This document shows, in pieces, positions 9,901 to 15,501 of a stretch of DNA of 28,799 bases. Location of the stretch: positions 1 to 28,799 of IMG/VR virus record IMGVR_UViG_3300006737_000129; one strand, 5' to 3'. Position 1 is the first letter of the stretch. Each line of letters starts with the position of its first letter. The stretch is from a virus. The position numbers and the translations under genes were made by a program. The notes below the pieces were generated by a model that was not told where the DNA came from, did not search any database, and was given only the letters and a program-made list of their open reading frames with translations.

Positions 9901-10837
9901 GTAGTTGAGCAGCAGCAGAGTCTTTTTTACCTTGCTCTTGATCTTGGTCTAGTTTCTGTTGTTTTTTCTGAACTTCAAGAGCGCGATTTATTTGTTCGTT
10001 TTCAGTATTTCTATTTTCGTCTGCTAAGTAAACACCTTCTATACTTTCCCAACCCTCTTTATCACCAAGCGTTATGTCAAACATAAGTTGCTCATAACCT
10101 CCTTCGTAATTTTCATCAACAACTGACTTGTGAATAGCGTATGCTACGCCAGTTTTGTTATTCTCGGTATATGCAATGTCGTCTACAGAATAACCGTCTA
10201 CTGCAAGAGAAGCTCTTTCACTATCAATATTGTTTTGCCTTGACTTAATAGTATCTGTTTCTTCTTCTACGTCGACAATTTCTTTAGATACAAAATCTAT
10301 TTGATCTGTTTGAAGAGATAATTGTGAGCCTAGTTTAGCAGCTTCGTAAGGATCTAACCCATCAGCTTCCCACATGAAGTACCCTTCGTTATCTACTTGT
10401 CTAAGACCTGGCGCTAAGTCAGACGGTACATTTCTATTTTTACGTAAAGAATAATTATCGCTTGTATAGTTACCTTCAGAGTCTAAATTATAATCTTGAG
10501 CACTGTTGCCAAGATTAGAATTTTCATTCCAGAAGTCTTGGTGCTGTAGGTTATTTGCTGCTATTAAAGCTTCTTCGCCTTGTAATGTTTCACGCTCTGG
10601 TGCTTCAGGTTTTTGATCTTCTTCAACCTCTGGCTCTGGAGATACAGTAATACCGTCAGGTGAGTATGCAGTTAAGAACGACTCAAAATCATTGCTATAT
10701 AATTCATATTGACTTACAGTATCAAAAACTTTTTGCTGATAATCCGGCCTTAAATACTGCCTTTGAAAATCTTCAAACGTTCTTGTATACAACCCTTCTT
10801 TTACAAGGGTATCATATAACTTTTGTAATTCGTTCAT
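917..10837 (-). CDS. Giant 3306-residue multidomain virion/ejection-type protein (zincin, HAD, twin zinc motifs)
   Basis: Role inferred: internal virion protein delivered into the host with the DNA. Residues 7-28 and 37-58 are a duplicated motif (L-Y...F-E-x-F...Y) with a 30-residue period. About 60-700 is charged and probably helical. Hydrophobic Ala/Gly-rich segments lie near 700-733, 800-867 and 891-911. An HEFMH zinc-protease motif is at 1290-1294, followed by EE at 1349-1350, a candidate third ligand. A HAD-type domain has DFDDT at 2348-2352, Thr2426, Lys2463 and DD at 2483-2484, so all four motifs are present. About 2780-3030 is a membrane-like region reminiscent of the C-terminal domains of large polyvalent phage proteins. 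Cys/His motifs at 3245-3269 and 3281-3305 share the spacing C-x9-C-x10-C-x2-H. The ATG overlaps the upstream stop (TAATG), so translation is probably coupled. A virion RNA polymerase is possible by size and position, but I found no DxDxD motif. Confidence 0.92.
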   Translation of the reverse strand: MNELQKLYDTLVKEGLYTRTFEDFQRQYLRPDYQQKVFDTVSQYELYSNDFESFLTAYSPDGITVSPEPEVEEDQKPEAPERETLQGEEALIAANNLQHQDFWNENSNLGNSAQDYNLDSEGNYTSDNYSLRKNRNVPSDLAPGLRQVDNEGYFMWEADGLDPYEAAKLGSQLSLQTDQIDFVSKEIVDVEEETDTIKSRQNNIDSERASLAVDGYSVDDIAYTENNKTGVAYAIHKSVVDENYEGGYEQLMFDITLGDKEGWESIEGVYLADENRNTENEQINRALEVQKKQQKLDQDQEQGKKDSAAAQLPTITLDMLGKENWAKRAFNESDLKKLGIEVLDLEDEFWAGELTFKSVKTGEQFKISTEGNAEQDDVDNLNAWLKENAFDYTSALEQSLELSRPTEEQDIEITNKAADIAKKGMVSMQAEEKDRQLIEQVEADARVKVAIANMIKRYDEYALVTNGVEALTQDEKKRLYAEGRDSLFRSEVAQTLYQEGYDAYDEFENIDRSNPDLISTMYNDLYSYYKGDQIQKNLQENISAKSSTWYSEEKFKEDLEEDAAERWETIDETIKNKIGALQEIKGETENNGKQLNKAIEHLNNLRFDGLTFEEAVEKLTSKEYKNKEELDAAKKELERIKGIYTTAYDNVQVYMDAAKVNLQVTRNIQNELGELELEAEDLSWYMETIDDKNGLAFLAADAFANAVVELGQGFIELGGIVGDVSLGVTSYLAGKVFGEEADEAIDDWYAETMFGDRRVQKWIDEFQEEGVMRYGFGALIEGEFGASYDVRQTVSMSDIDSFSDFGEWALMTVAQQAPQLALMLATSGIGSVATRGALAAGKMTAARAGAVAEIMSLSTMGANAMGSKYKELRESNELYVESGGLYGEEYSLSQMVLASGVSGVVEALSEKITFKMLKGTGSGITGSFSTAARKKFQKDLKDGFGTALRRSMFGDTAKSAFQTVRYQLGDVAEESITEGFAEIGNNLTDIFVLGKKDVGVFDNVTEAIATGSLIATSIKTPQVFAKVYAPFKSIDTQRTLANLDVREQTVLAKIKKLANDPSTDQALLEEARDELAAIHVEKSEAIELDIKRVDLLTNPEKKLLIKADKVQRKAKQDALEIQQDNNLTEAEKNQKLEELAKTFESQQKIKNEILERYPPNVVDKRYKSYMDSVKRRAADFTKRTGTEVVIKEGNTKQFEEYLDSDQIKNQEGIDEAIADKQAVLDNDNSTEQEKSDAQGDIDNLRNFAKQGSREYGAMLPIIEDGKLVRYEMFVNKQTSVTDGKFNTGSHEFMHVLLHNTIRQNPVTRGILGQNLLDIAMSDKAKWKSEAAKNNFERTIASYEGTQRGEEILTNLSQAIQDGDVSLSADTFGGRIKDSIQRLVQRTGLGRDIEFNTDDDVRRFVVNYSDSIKKNYTNRTLQRSAAKGITGRLKSKGPVQVSLAQSQAAIQEARQRTSFSRAIEDAIRSKPDLMQEFDQLVKNENGTPKYNSLDSWRRSIDFSNALLKVVETPLLDGLVQQGMTELGLPPQALREFTRSAKENIQERLLTNFDPTKNDSLFGWLTGVSGGAGRSIIYRAKGDVMKAYKESGQAETTSLDAMLAEDSNVTFAETVSGTGADTSIDIKEVEGATVFLESINASPELVTAINKEVQKAGVDIQGLTYKDVKKLVVGTNAPLKGIMDLVGNEFGIATKKINENKDLTSAERSSAQTFVNSFAQELIDMLPEGQTQSGQATGLPRALLNKFYVKGDRLAMKSGATAAGKFSQDKRQDISIEEFKAAFGINPDGSFINNKKFDGALRAIAVQAAMISANQTMRQQAIQNETNPLSVVATLGEGRGSLMFSKKGIGSLGKLLRSEIDQGILLGLSGQLSQNILSPITVIEEGNNVAAKEQYSKENIRGAIVATYGKFFNETQIDNLVNAIHAIAVSNKIPKTDKGKVTRQEAIQTEINKLVVDNDTKVKLYFGTNVDTVSLYNDPVKVKEHQGHAMAFMRQEVARIDEESANEAEAGFAIMKSMTMLKQQMSTAGKIGGKRAQLFTGRLFLEQVLENNPDLKFSIKETKQGVSIDFSKPITYKGQTVSITQADLSLDAQSGPAVLDQVVDDYVNGTNTVDERSKGVLEAREHLNRFVEFHVSLYNNGITGSEDLQMAAANLLSNMNPSLARAAQPKYIGEDLLPENWKQETKGMNAKQLRDYKRKLRQRNKGKLKPVYEHMQPRVNVVLGLFDAHLFEGGVSDVNVQFANYDVAIISDSMDKGLKEAKLNNSLAENQSLTDPSWMRYYNNATVATGKMVGLLGIGANTDVNVGQGHAAVSEIINRKQQAIKEAAVANKLLFSKSAREGRKGASIWDFDDTLATTKSNVIFNKEGQTKIVSAEDFAKQGADLVAEGWTPDFSEFNKVTGGQPGPMFDKALERAKKFGTKDTFILTARAPESQPAIKEFLDAIGLKIPIKNIVGLGNSTGAAKANWIAENIIAEGYNDIGFADDALQNVDAVQELLDQYDVKSSVQQAKLNFSRRGPVIFAEILEEGAADLDSTFNIILEETKGVGRNKRFSAAKARKRGKNKGKFKFFLPPSAEDLKGLIYPFLGKGRVGEKHHAWFKENIFDPFARGVRHLDMVTQAIANDVKELKKALPNVKSRLRANIPNSEFTYQDAIRVYNWNRMGVDIPGLSQADLTNLVNIVKGDADLMAYADGINTITQQSVQGDVKPGNDWTAGTIESDIADAMKDARKIYLTEFIENADIVFSEENLNKIEAVFGSNHREAIEDMLYRMKTGSTRNFGSNRLMNTFTQWLNGSVGATMFFNARSAMLQMISNINFINWHDNNPLKAAAAFANQKQYWTDVSMIFNSPWLKQRRGGIGTDLNAAELLRELQGAKNPMKVAIAFMLKLGFTPTQIADSLAIATGGATMYRNRIKTYQEQGLSKQEAEAKAYEDMREIAEESQQSTREDKISQQQASPLGKIILAFQNVTMQYNRLMKRAAQDLVNGRGDIKSNVSKIVYYGMVQNLIFYGLQQGLFAALFGDDEEDQIDEDEKANLLNGMLDSLLRGAGIGGAVISTTKNVILEFIDQKEKLDDDKYYTDSEEGPIILEALNISPPIGIKARKLASALRTWHYNRDVINQMDKTDIDNPMYESLFNATEAITNIPLHRLYNKFMNVRESMDSDHETWKRIAMFLGWSRWSFGIENQDVMVARDEVREIKAAEAEERREQKKREREIEKAEEDAQVIEDNKLDQEEKRDDGATEVQCAAVSGSGKRCSNMALDGKSFCTVHDEVPQQANEVQCSHIKKDGKRCKMKTKNKSGKCYYHD

Positions 10838-11907
10838 TAGTTATTCTTCTTCTCGTCTAGTGCTAGAGACTTCTTAGTTACATAGGCATTGTGACCGTTA
10901 GTCCATACCTGAAAACGTTTAGCAGCCATGTAAGCCGCTATTTCTCTTCTACCTGCTTCGTAGCCCTCAGGAGTTCTAAAAAAAGCTAATATTTCTTCAG
11001 CAGTAACCGTGCCATTGCCATCTTTATCAGCCAACTGTTCGTTAGCTTCGCTAAGAGGATATACTAGCTCACCAGCTTGCAAATCTCTGTCAGCACCACC
11101 ATCGTCTCTTAATCCAAAGTCGTGGTCACCATTTAAAAAATCCTCTTTAAAACTAGTAGATCCAGCCCAAGCATCGTCAATATATCCTCCAATATTGTTT
11201 TTATTAATCTGAGATAAAGCTTCGTTTGCAGCTTTAGCTTGATTAAAGCTTAGCCCTTGGTAACCCCTCATTTCATCACTGTCAAGAGTTTCAAACCACT
11301 TGTTTGATCTAGCTGTAGGCGCAATACCACTAGCTACCATCTCGTCAACTTCTCGTTTAGTAACAACTCTTCCATTTATCTCAAATCCCATCTCACCGTC
11401 TGGTGTCATAACAAGCTTAGCGCTACCATCATTAGAAGCTAACGCGCTTAATATAGCTTTATTTTCAGGTGAAAGGCTAGCGCTCCAGCCTACACCATCG
11501 TTTACTTCTTTAGCTTGCTGCATCACATCGGTCCAACCTTGTAACGACTTAGCTCTTTGAGCTTGATCTTGCAACATCCTAGCAGCGCCAGCAGTATTAC
11601 CGGTAGCTATAGCTTTTACATACTCCTCTTTATAACCTGCTTCCATGGTCTGAAACTCATCATATAGCTGACCAGAAGCCCATTGACCTCTATCACCCAT
11701 TTTAGAAAAGCCAACATCCCAAGCAGCTTCACCCGCTTGAAGAGTTTTACCTTTCTGGTTTACCATTGTGCCAGCACCTGTTAATAGCTCTCCTCTAGTT
11801 GTAGCTAGATCTTCTAAGCCAATAGGTTTCTCAGCTCTCTTTACTCTGTCTAATATTTGAGAATCAATAGCGTAATCTAAAGTTCTGCTTGCTGCTTCTT
11901 TACTCAT
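10837..11907 (-). CDS. EF-hand-containing virion-associated protein, 356 residues
   Basis: I do not recognise the overall family. The protein is mostly polar and helical, with Ala/Gln/Lys-rich stretches. Residues 294-305 read DKDGNGTVTAEE, a textbook 12-residue EF-hand calcium loop: Asp, Asp, Asn, Thr, Thr and Glu sit at positions 1, 3, 5, 7, 9 and 12, and helix-forming residues flank both sides (SEANEQLA before, ILAFF after). I see only one such loop, so calcium binding might need dimerisation or another partner. The gene overlaps the end of the upstream Gln/Ala-rich protein by 8 bases, and its stop overlaps the start of the giant gene (TAATG). It is therefore the middle member of a translationally coupled trio. 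Position suggests an internal or ejected virion protein; that is inference from context. Confidence 0.85.
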   Translation of the reverse strand: MSKEAASRTLDYAIDSQILDRVKRAEKPIGLEDLATTRGELLTGAGTMVNQKGKTLQAGEAAWDVGFSKMGDRGQWASGQLYDEFQTMEAGYKEEYVKAIATGNTAGAARMLQDQAQRAKSLQGWTDVMQQAKEVNDGVGWSASLSPENKAILSALASNDGSAKLVMTPDGEMGFEINGRVVTKREVDEMVASGIAPTARSNKWFETLDSDEMRGYQGLSFNQAKAANEALSQINKNNIGGYIDDAWAGSTSFKEDFLNGDHDFGLRDDGGADRDLQAGELVYPLSEANEQLADKDGNGTVTAEEILAFFRTPEGYEAGRREIAAYMAAKRFQVWTNGHNAYVTKKSLALDEKKNN

Positions 11908-12730
11908 TTCCGATTGGTTTATAAGATCCGTCTGCTTGTAACTGATATGCTATACCATTAATTGTTGTTGTAGCGCCAGCGCCTGTTTGACCAAAGCCCG
12001 ATAAAAAGTTTATTAGCTGAGTAGAGTCAGTTATATTACTAGGAGCCTGTGATGGTGTAACAACACCGTCTGCAGCTGCGCCTTTTTTGCCAAGACCTTG
12101 GAAAGCAGCCATACTAGCAAAATCTGATGCAGCACCTACCGCCGTGCCTATACCTTGCATTTGTTGTTGCTTTGCTATATTCTGCTGCTCTCTTGCATTA
12201 GCTAATTCATCAGCTGACATACCTAATAAAGACTGTATCTTACCAAACTCCGCTTGTCTGCTAATAAGTTCGCCTTCTCTTTGAAGACCTTGTATCTTGC
12301 TAGCTTCTTCAGCTGACTTAAGCTGATTAGCTTGCTCTTGTTCTGCAATAGTTGCTGAAGCTTTTTGAGCATCAGTAGAAGCTTCGTTAGCTAGTGTCTG
12401 TGCTAATGCTGCTATACCAGACGCACCAGCGGCACCACGCATCTGCTGCATAATATTAGCTTGGCTTTGCATAGACTGCTGCCTTGTAAATTCAGCAGCT
12501 TGCTGATTTACAGTTAAATCTTCAAATGTATTTTCTAAATTAAGATAAGGATTACTAGTATCGAGCTGTGCAAATCTTTCTTTCTGCCTTTCCATCTCTA
12601 TTCTTGCGGCATCAGCTTCTTCTTTTGCTGCTTTAGCTTGTATACCACCGTCGATAGCTTGAACTATCCCACCGATAGCCTCTAAACCAGTGCCTACAGC
12701 CATTAATCCTATAGTTCCAAATGGTGCCAT
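11900..12730 (-). CDS. Gln/Ala-rich internal virion (ejection-type) protein, 276 residues
   Basis: Residues 1-30 are hydrophobic and Gly/Ala-rich (MAPFGTIGLMAVGTGLEAIG), like a membrane-interacting N-terminus. About 30-200 is a long Ala/Gln/Glu-rich helical region likely to form coiled coils, and 205-276 is a Gly/Thr-rich tail. The block NPYLNLENTFEDLTVNQQAA and the Gly-Ala segment near residue 105 match what I recall from small virion proteins of marine and Bacteroidota phages. Size, composition and placement just before two larger coupled genes resemble T7 gp14-type internal proteins, which help form the DNA-ejection channel; this is analogy, not homology shown here. The A/T-rich leader before ATG (AATATATTAAAATAAAA) has no Shine-Dalgarno sequence. 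The 47-base gap separating it from the 122-residue gene upstream is the longest in the left half of the window. Confidence 0.85.
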   Translation of the reverse strand: MAPFGTIGLMAVGTGLEAIGGIVQAIDGGIQAKAAKEEADAARIEMERQKERFAQLDTSNPYLNLENTFEDLTVNQQAAEFTRQQSMQSQANIMQQMRGAAGASGIAALAQTLANEASTDAQKASATIAEQEQANQLKSAEEASKIQGLQREGELISRQAEFGKIQSLLGMSADELANAREQQNIAKQQQMQGIGTAVGAASDFASMAAFQGLGKKGAAADGVVTPSQAPSNITDSTQLINFLSGFGQTGAGATTTINGIAYQLQADGSYKPIGNE

Positions 12731-12777
12731 TTTTATTTTAATATATTGGTTATGTTTATAATTACACTTTTTAGTAG

Positions 12778-13146
12778 TTATTTACTACTTGGTATTGCTT
12801 CTGTGCTTACCGAGAACAACTCAGCTTCAGTAGTAGAGTCGTTTACAAACTTTACGCTTGCAAAATAACCAAGTGGCGAGCTTAAGTTTGCTTTATTATC
12901 TTTTGAAAAGAATATAAACTGATTACTTAAGGCTCCTGTAAAACCAGCTAAAGTATCTGAAGTTCTAACTATTAAAGTAGGTGTAGCTAATTGATCTTGT
13001 ATTTGTATAATAGTACCTATCTCAACAATGCTACTAGAAGCGACATTGAAACCGCCATCTGTAGTTGTTGATACATAGTACGCTGTGTCACCTACTTGAC
13101 ACGAAACGTTTAAAGGTTGTGTAAATTCTAAAGTTACTAGTGCCAT
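12778..13146 (-). CDS. Small conserved virion-associated protein, 122 residues, function unknown
   Basis: A compact, beta-strand-rich protein with alternating hydrophobic residues throughout (MALVTLEFTQPLNVS at the start). A C-terminal block, LGYFASVKFVNDSTTEAELF, resembles small proteins I recall next to tail genes in marine flavobacterial phages. It has no signal peptide, membrane segment or catalytic motif that I can see. Its start codon overlaps the stop of the upstream tail gene (TAATG), so the two are likely made together. A role as a tail accessory or decoration protein fits the context but is inferred. It is well above the length expected by chance in such tight packing, and it has no competing frame. 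Confidence 0.8.
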   Translation of the reverse strand: MALVTLEFTQPLNVSCQVGDTAYYVSTTTDGGFNVASSSIVEIGTIIQIQDQLATPTLIVRTSDTLAGFTGALSNQFIFFSKDNKANLSSPLGYFASVKFVNDSTTEAELFSVSTEAIPSSK

Positions 13147-15500
13147 TATGATGCTGTAAATAAAGTGTCTAAATTAACTGGTAATGTAATATCTTCATGC
13201 ACTTTTCGTACATATAAATATCCTTCGTAGTGTGCTTGATCTGTAGAAGCGTTAGTAAATCTACCTTGAACATGTAAAACAGTTATATCTCCTTGTGCGT
13301 TAGTAATAGTTGTAACGTCTGGATCTTCTATAACAGTAAGAGCTGTTCCATTAGCTATACTCTGAGGAGCATCGACAGTTATAGTTTTACCACTAACACT
13401 TTTTATAATAGTATGATTTTGGCCTCTAATACCTATAATGTTTGTACCAGTAATAGCTTGACCTACAACAATTTTATTAGTTGATCTTAGCACTATATCA
13501 GCGCTGTTAGTTACAACTCCGCCTGTAACTACATCAAAACCAGAATTTAAATTTGTTATAGTTTGACGAGGTAATAAAGCAGTACCAGTTCTTAAACCTA
13601 TAGTAATTGCTCCGCTAGCAGCATTAATTGTTTTTGCAAAAGGAACTATACAAGGATTTTTTCTTTCAAAATATAGTTCATCTCCACTTGTTATAGTAGC
13701 GTTAGCACTTAATGTTATTATATTTCCGTTAATAGAAGATATTGTTGTTTCATGTGCTATGCCGCTACCACCAAACCTTAGCATTACGTACATACCTGTT
13801 TCTAATAAAGGATTTGGCCTTTCTATAGTTAGCCTCGTACTATTAGACACAGCAGCCGCCGCAGTTGCTGTAGTAAATCTCCTCCTTGAAGATGCTTCTT
13901 GATTTATCTTAGACCTTACTATGTTTATTTTCATAGCGTCTGTAGTTAAATCTTCGTAATTTGCCGTGCTATTTTCACTTCTAGGAACTAAAGACGCCGT
14001 AACTATACCTCTCTGTATAGTTGATCTGTCACCTACAGCGCTAGGCACATTACTTCTTAACGTAGTAGTATTTAAAGCTCTAATAAATACATCGTACCTA
14101 CAATCAGTAGTTCTAGATGGTGCGTTGTAGTAATGTATTCTTCTACCGCTTGATGGTATTGTAAAGTTATTGTTATAAGGTTGAGTATCTTGAAAGCCTG
14201 TAACACCTGTAAACCTGTAATAACCGCTAGTAGAAGCTACAACATTACTATTTAAGTCAGTCATTTTTTGTAAGTTAAGCTCATACTCAGCGCCAGGTGA
14301 TCCAATTACAGTTATACTTCTACTACCTCCTACGTGGCTAATCTCACTGTCATATTGTACGTCTGATATTATTATACCATCAGGCTCTGTTACAGCTGAC
14401 ACTGAAACATCAAGAACTATTCTATGCCCAAGATCACACATATTAGCTGGATCTGGATATACATTTAAAAAAGATGAATTAGCGTCACCTTCATCTTGAG
14501 GGTTATACCTAATTCTCATAAATTTTAAATAACAAAAACCGTCTTGAAATAAAAAGTTTTCAGTTAAACTTTGCGCTGTATTATAAGTTGTAGTATAACC
14601 TATAGACATGTTTTGCTCATCAAAGCTAGCGTTATCTAAGAAGTGGCTAAATCCGCTTTCAGCTAAAGTACCGCTAGGAAAATCAGAATCTGAAATATCT
14701 CCGTTAATGAGTCCAGGACCATCAATTGGAGATCCAAAGCTAGCTCGTCTAACTAAAAGCTTAACTACATCATAGTTAAGAAGTGCATTATAACTGTTTT
14801 GAGGTATAGTACCAGAAAACTGATACTTATAATAACCGTCTTCTATAAAAGTAGTTGGATTTAATAAAGTTCTAGTTATATCTATAGAAGAATTATTTAA
14901 ACCATGTTGTGTATACGTAAAATCTGCAAACGATCCTCCATGAGTTCCATCTCCAGCTTGATTCCAGCTGTTCTCGTTGTTTGAAGTATTAAGCATTAAA
15001 AAATCGTACTCTACAACAGAGGTAGTATTTAGAAAACCACCCATATCTATCTCCTGTTCTATATAAGGTAGCCATAACTGAAAGCATACTTTTCTGTCTT
15101 GACCATATTGTATAGGTGAATTAGGGTTTTCGTCTATATCTATATTATATACAGTATCAACGTTTGGAGCTGTTGTGTTAGCAAAAGTAACTAATGCTAT
15201 AACGTAGTTGTTAGGTTCACCGTTAATACCTCCGTTTTGAAACTCAACTCTGTCTATTACACTATCAGAATCTGAGTCAGGGTCTACGTTCCAAGACCCT
15301 CCAGTAGCTTCCCAAATGCAACTACCAGGAGCAGTCTCTGTACTACCACCTATTTTAAAATTTTCTTTTACAAGATAAGCGCCAGTAGGATTACCGTCTG
15401 CATCTTCAGGATGTATTTCCAAAGTTACAGTCTGATTGTCTATACTAGTACCTCCTGTAGTAGATAAATTTCCATTAAGTGTTACTGTCCAATCTGCCAT
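13146..15500 (-). CDS. Large beta-rich tail protein (fibre, hub or appendage candidate), about 784 residues
   Basis: I place the start at the ATG at 15500 (MADWTV...), one base after the upstream stop. An earlier in-frame ATG at 15533 would add 11 residues and overlap the nozzle gene by 32 bases. The protein is Thr/Ser/Asn/Gly-rich with many short beta strands and few charged helices, as in tail fibres and spikes. About 567-610 and 676-725 hold two divergent copies of a beta module (G-x-x-V..., T-x-I-x-S-I/V-x-G-x-x-I-T-L/V, ...I-x-x-G-x-x-L). A related stretch occurs near 161-213 of the upstream nozzle protein. No glycanase or lyase active site is recognisable. Position straight after the nozzle gene suggests a structure attached to the tail tip, perhaps an adsorption protein. 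That is inference, and a baseplate-like hub is an alternative. Confidence 0.82.
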   Translation of the reverse strand: MADWTVTLNGNLSTTGGTSIDNQTVTLEIHPEDADGNPTGAYLVKENFKIGGSTETAPGSCIWEATGGSWNVDPDSDSDSVIDRVEFQNGGINGEPNNYVIALVTFANTTAPNVDTVYNIDIDENPNSPIQYGQDRKVCFQLWLPYIEQEIDMGGFLNTTSVVEYDFLMLNTSNNENSWNQAGDGTHGGSFADFTYTQHGLNNSSIDITRTLLNPTTFIEDGYYKYQFSGTIPQNSYNALLNYDVVKLLVRRASFGSPIDGPGLINGDISDSDFPSGTLAESGFSHFLDNASFDEQNMSIGYTTTYNTAQSLTENFLFQDGFCYLKFMRIRYNPQDEGDANSSFLNVYPDPANMCDLGHRIVLDVSVSAVTEPDGIIISDVQYDSEISHVGGSRSITVIGSPGAEYELNLQKMTDLNSNVVASTSGYYRFTGVTGFQDTQPYNNNFTIPSSGRRIHYYNAPSRTTDCRYDVFIRALNTTTLRSNVPSAVGDRSTIQRGIVTASLVPRSENSTANYEDLTTDAMKINIVRSKINQEASSRRRFTTATAAAAVSNSTRLTIERPNPLLETGMYVMLRFGGSGIAHETTISSINGNIITLSANATITSGDELYFERKNPCIVPFAKTINAASGAITIGLRTGTALLPRQTITNLNSGFDVVTGGVVTNSADIVLRSTNKIVVGQAITGTNIIGIRGQNHTIIKSVSGKTITVDAPQSIANGTALTVIEDPDVTTITNAQGDITVLHVQGRFTNASTDQAHYEGYLYVRKVHEDITLPVNLDTLFTAS

Positions 15501-15501
15501 A

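Noticed and set aside
917-10837. Virion RNA polymerase for the giant protein
   Set aside because: Size and position would fit, but I found no DxDxD motif and no T7-type polymerase motif set; the DFDDT sequence fits HAD better. A divergent polymerase cannot be excluded.
12760-12800. Small inverted repeat AGTAGT/ACTACT around the end of the 122-residue gene as a terminator
   Set aside because: The stem is only six A/T-rich pairs and is followed by A rather than U on the coding strand.
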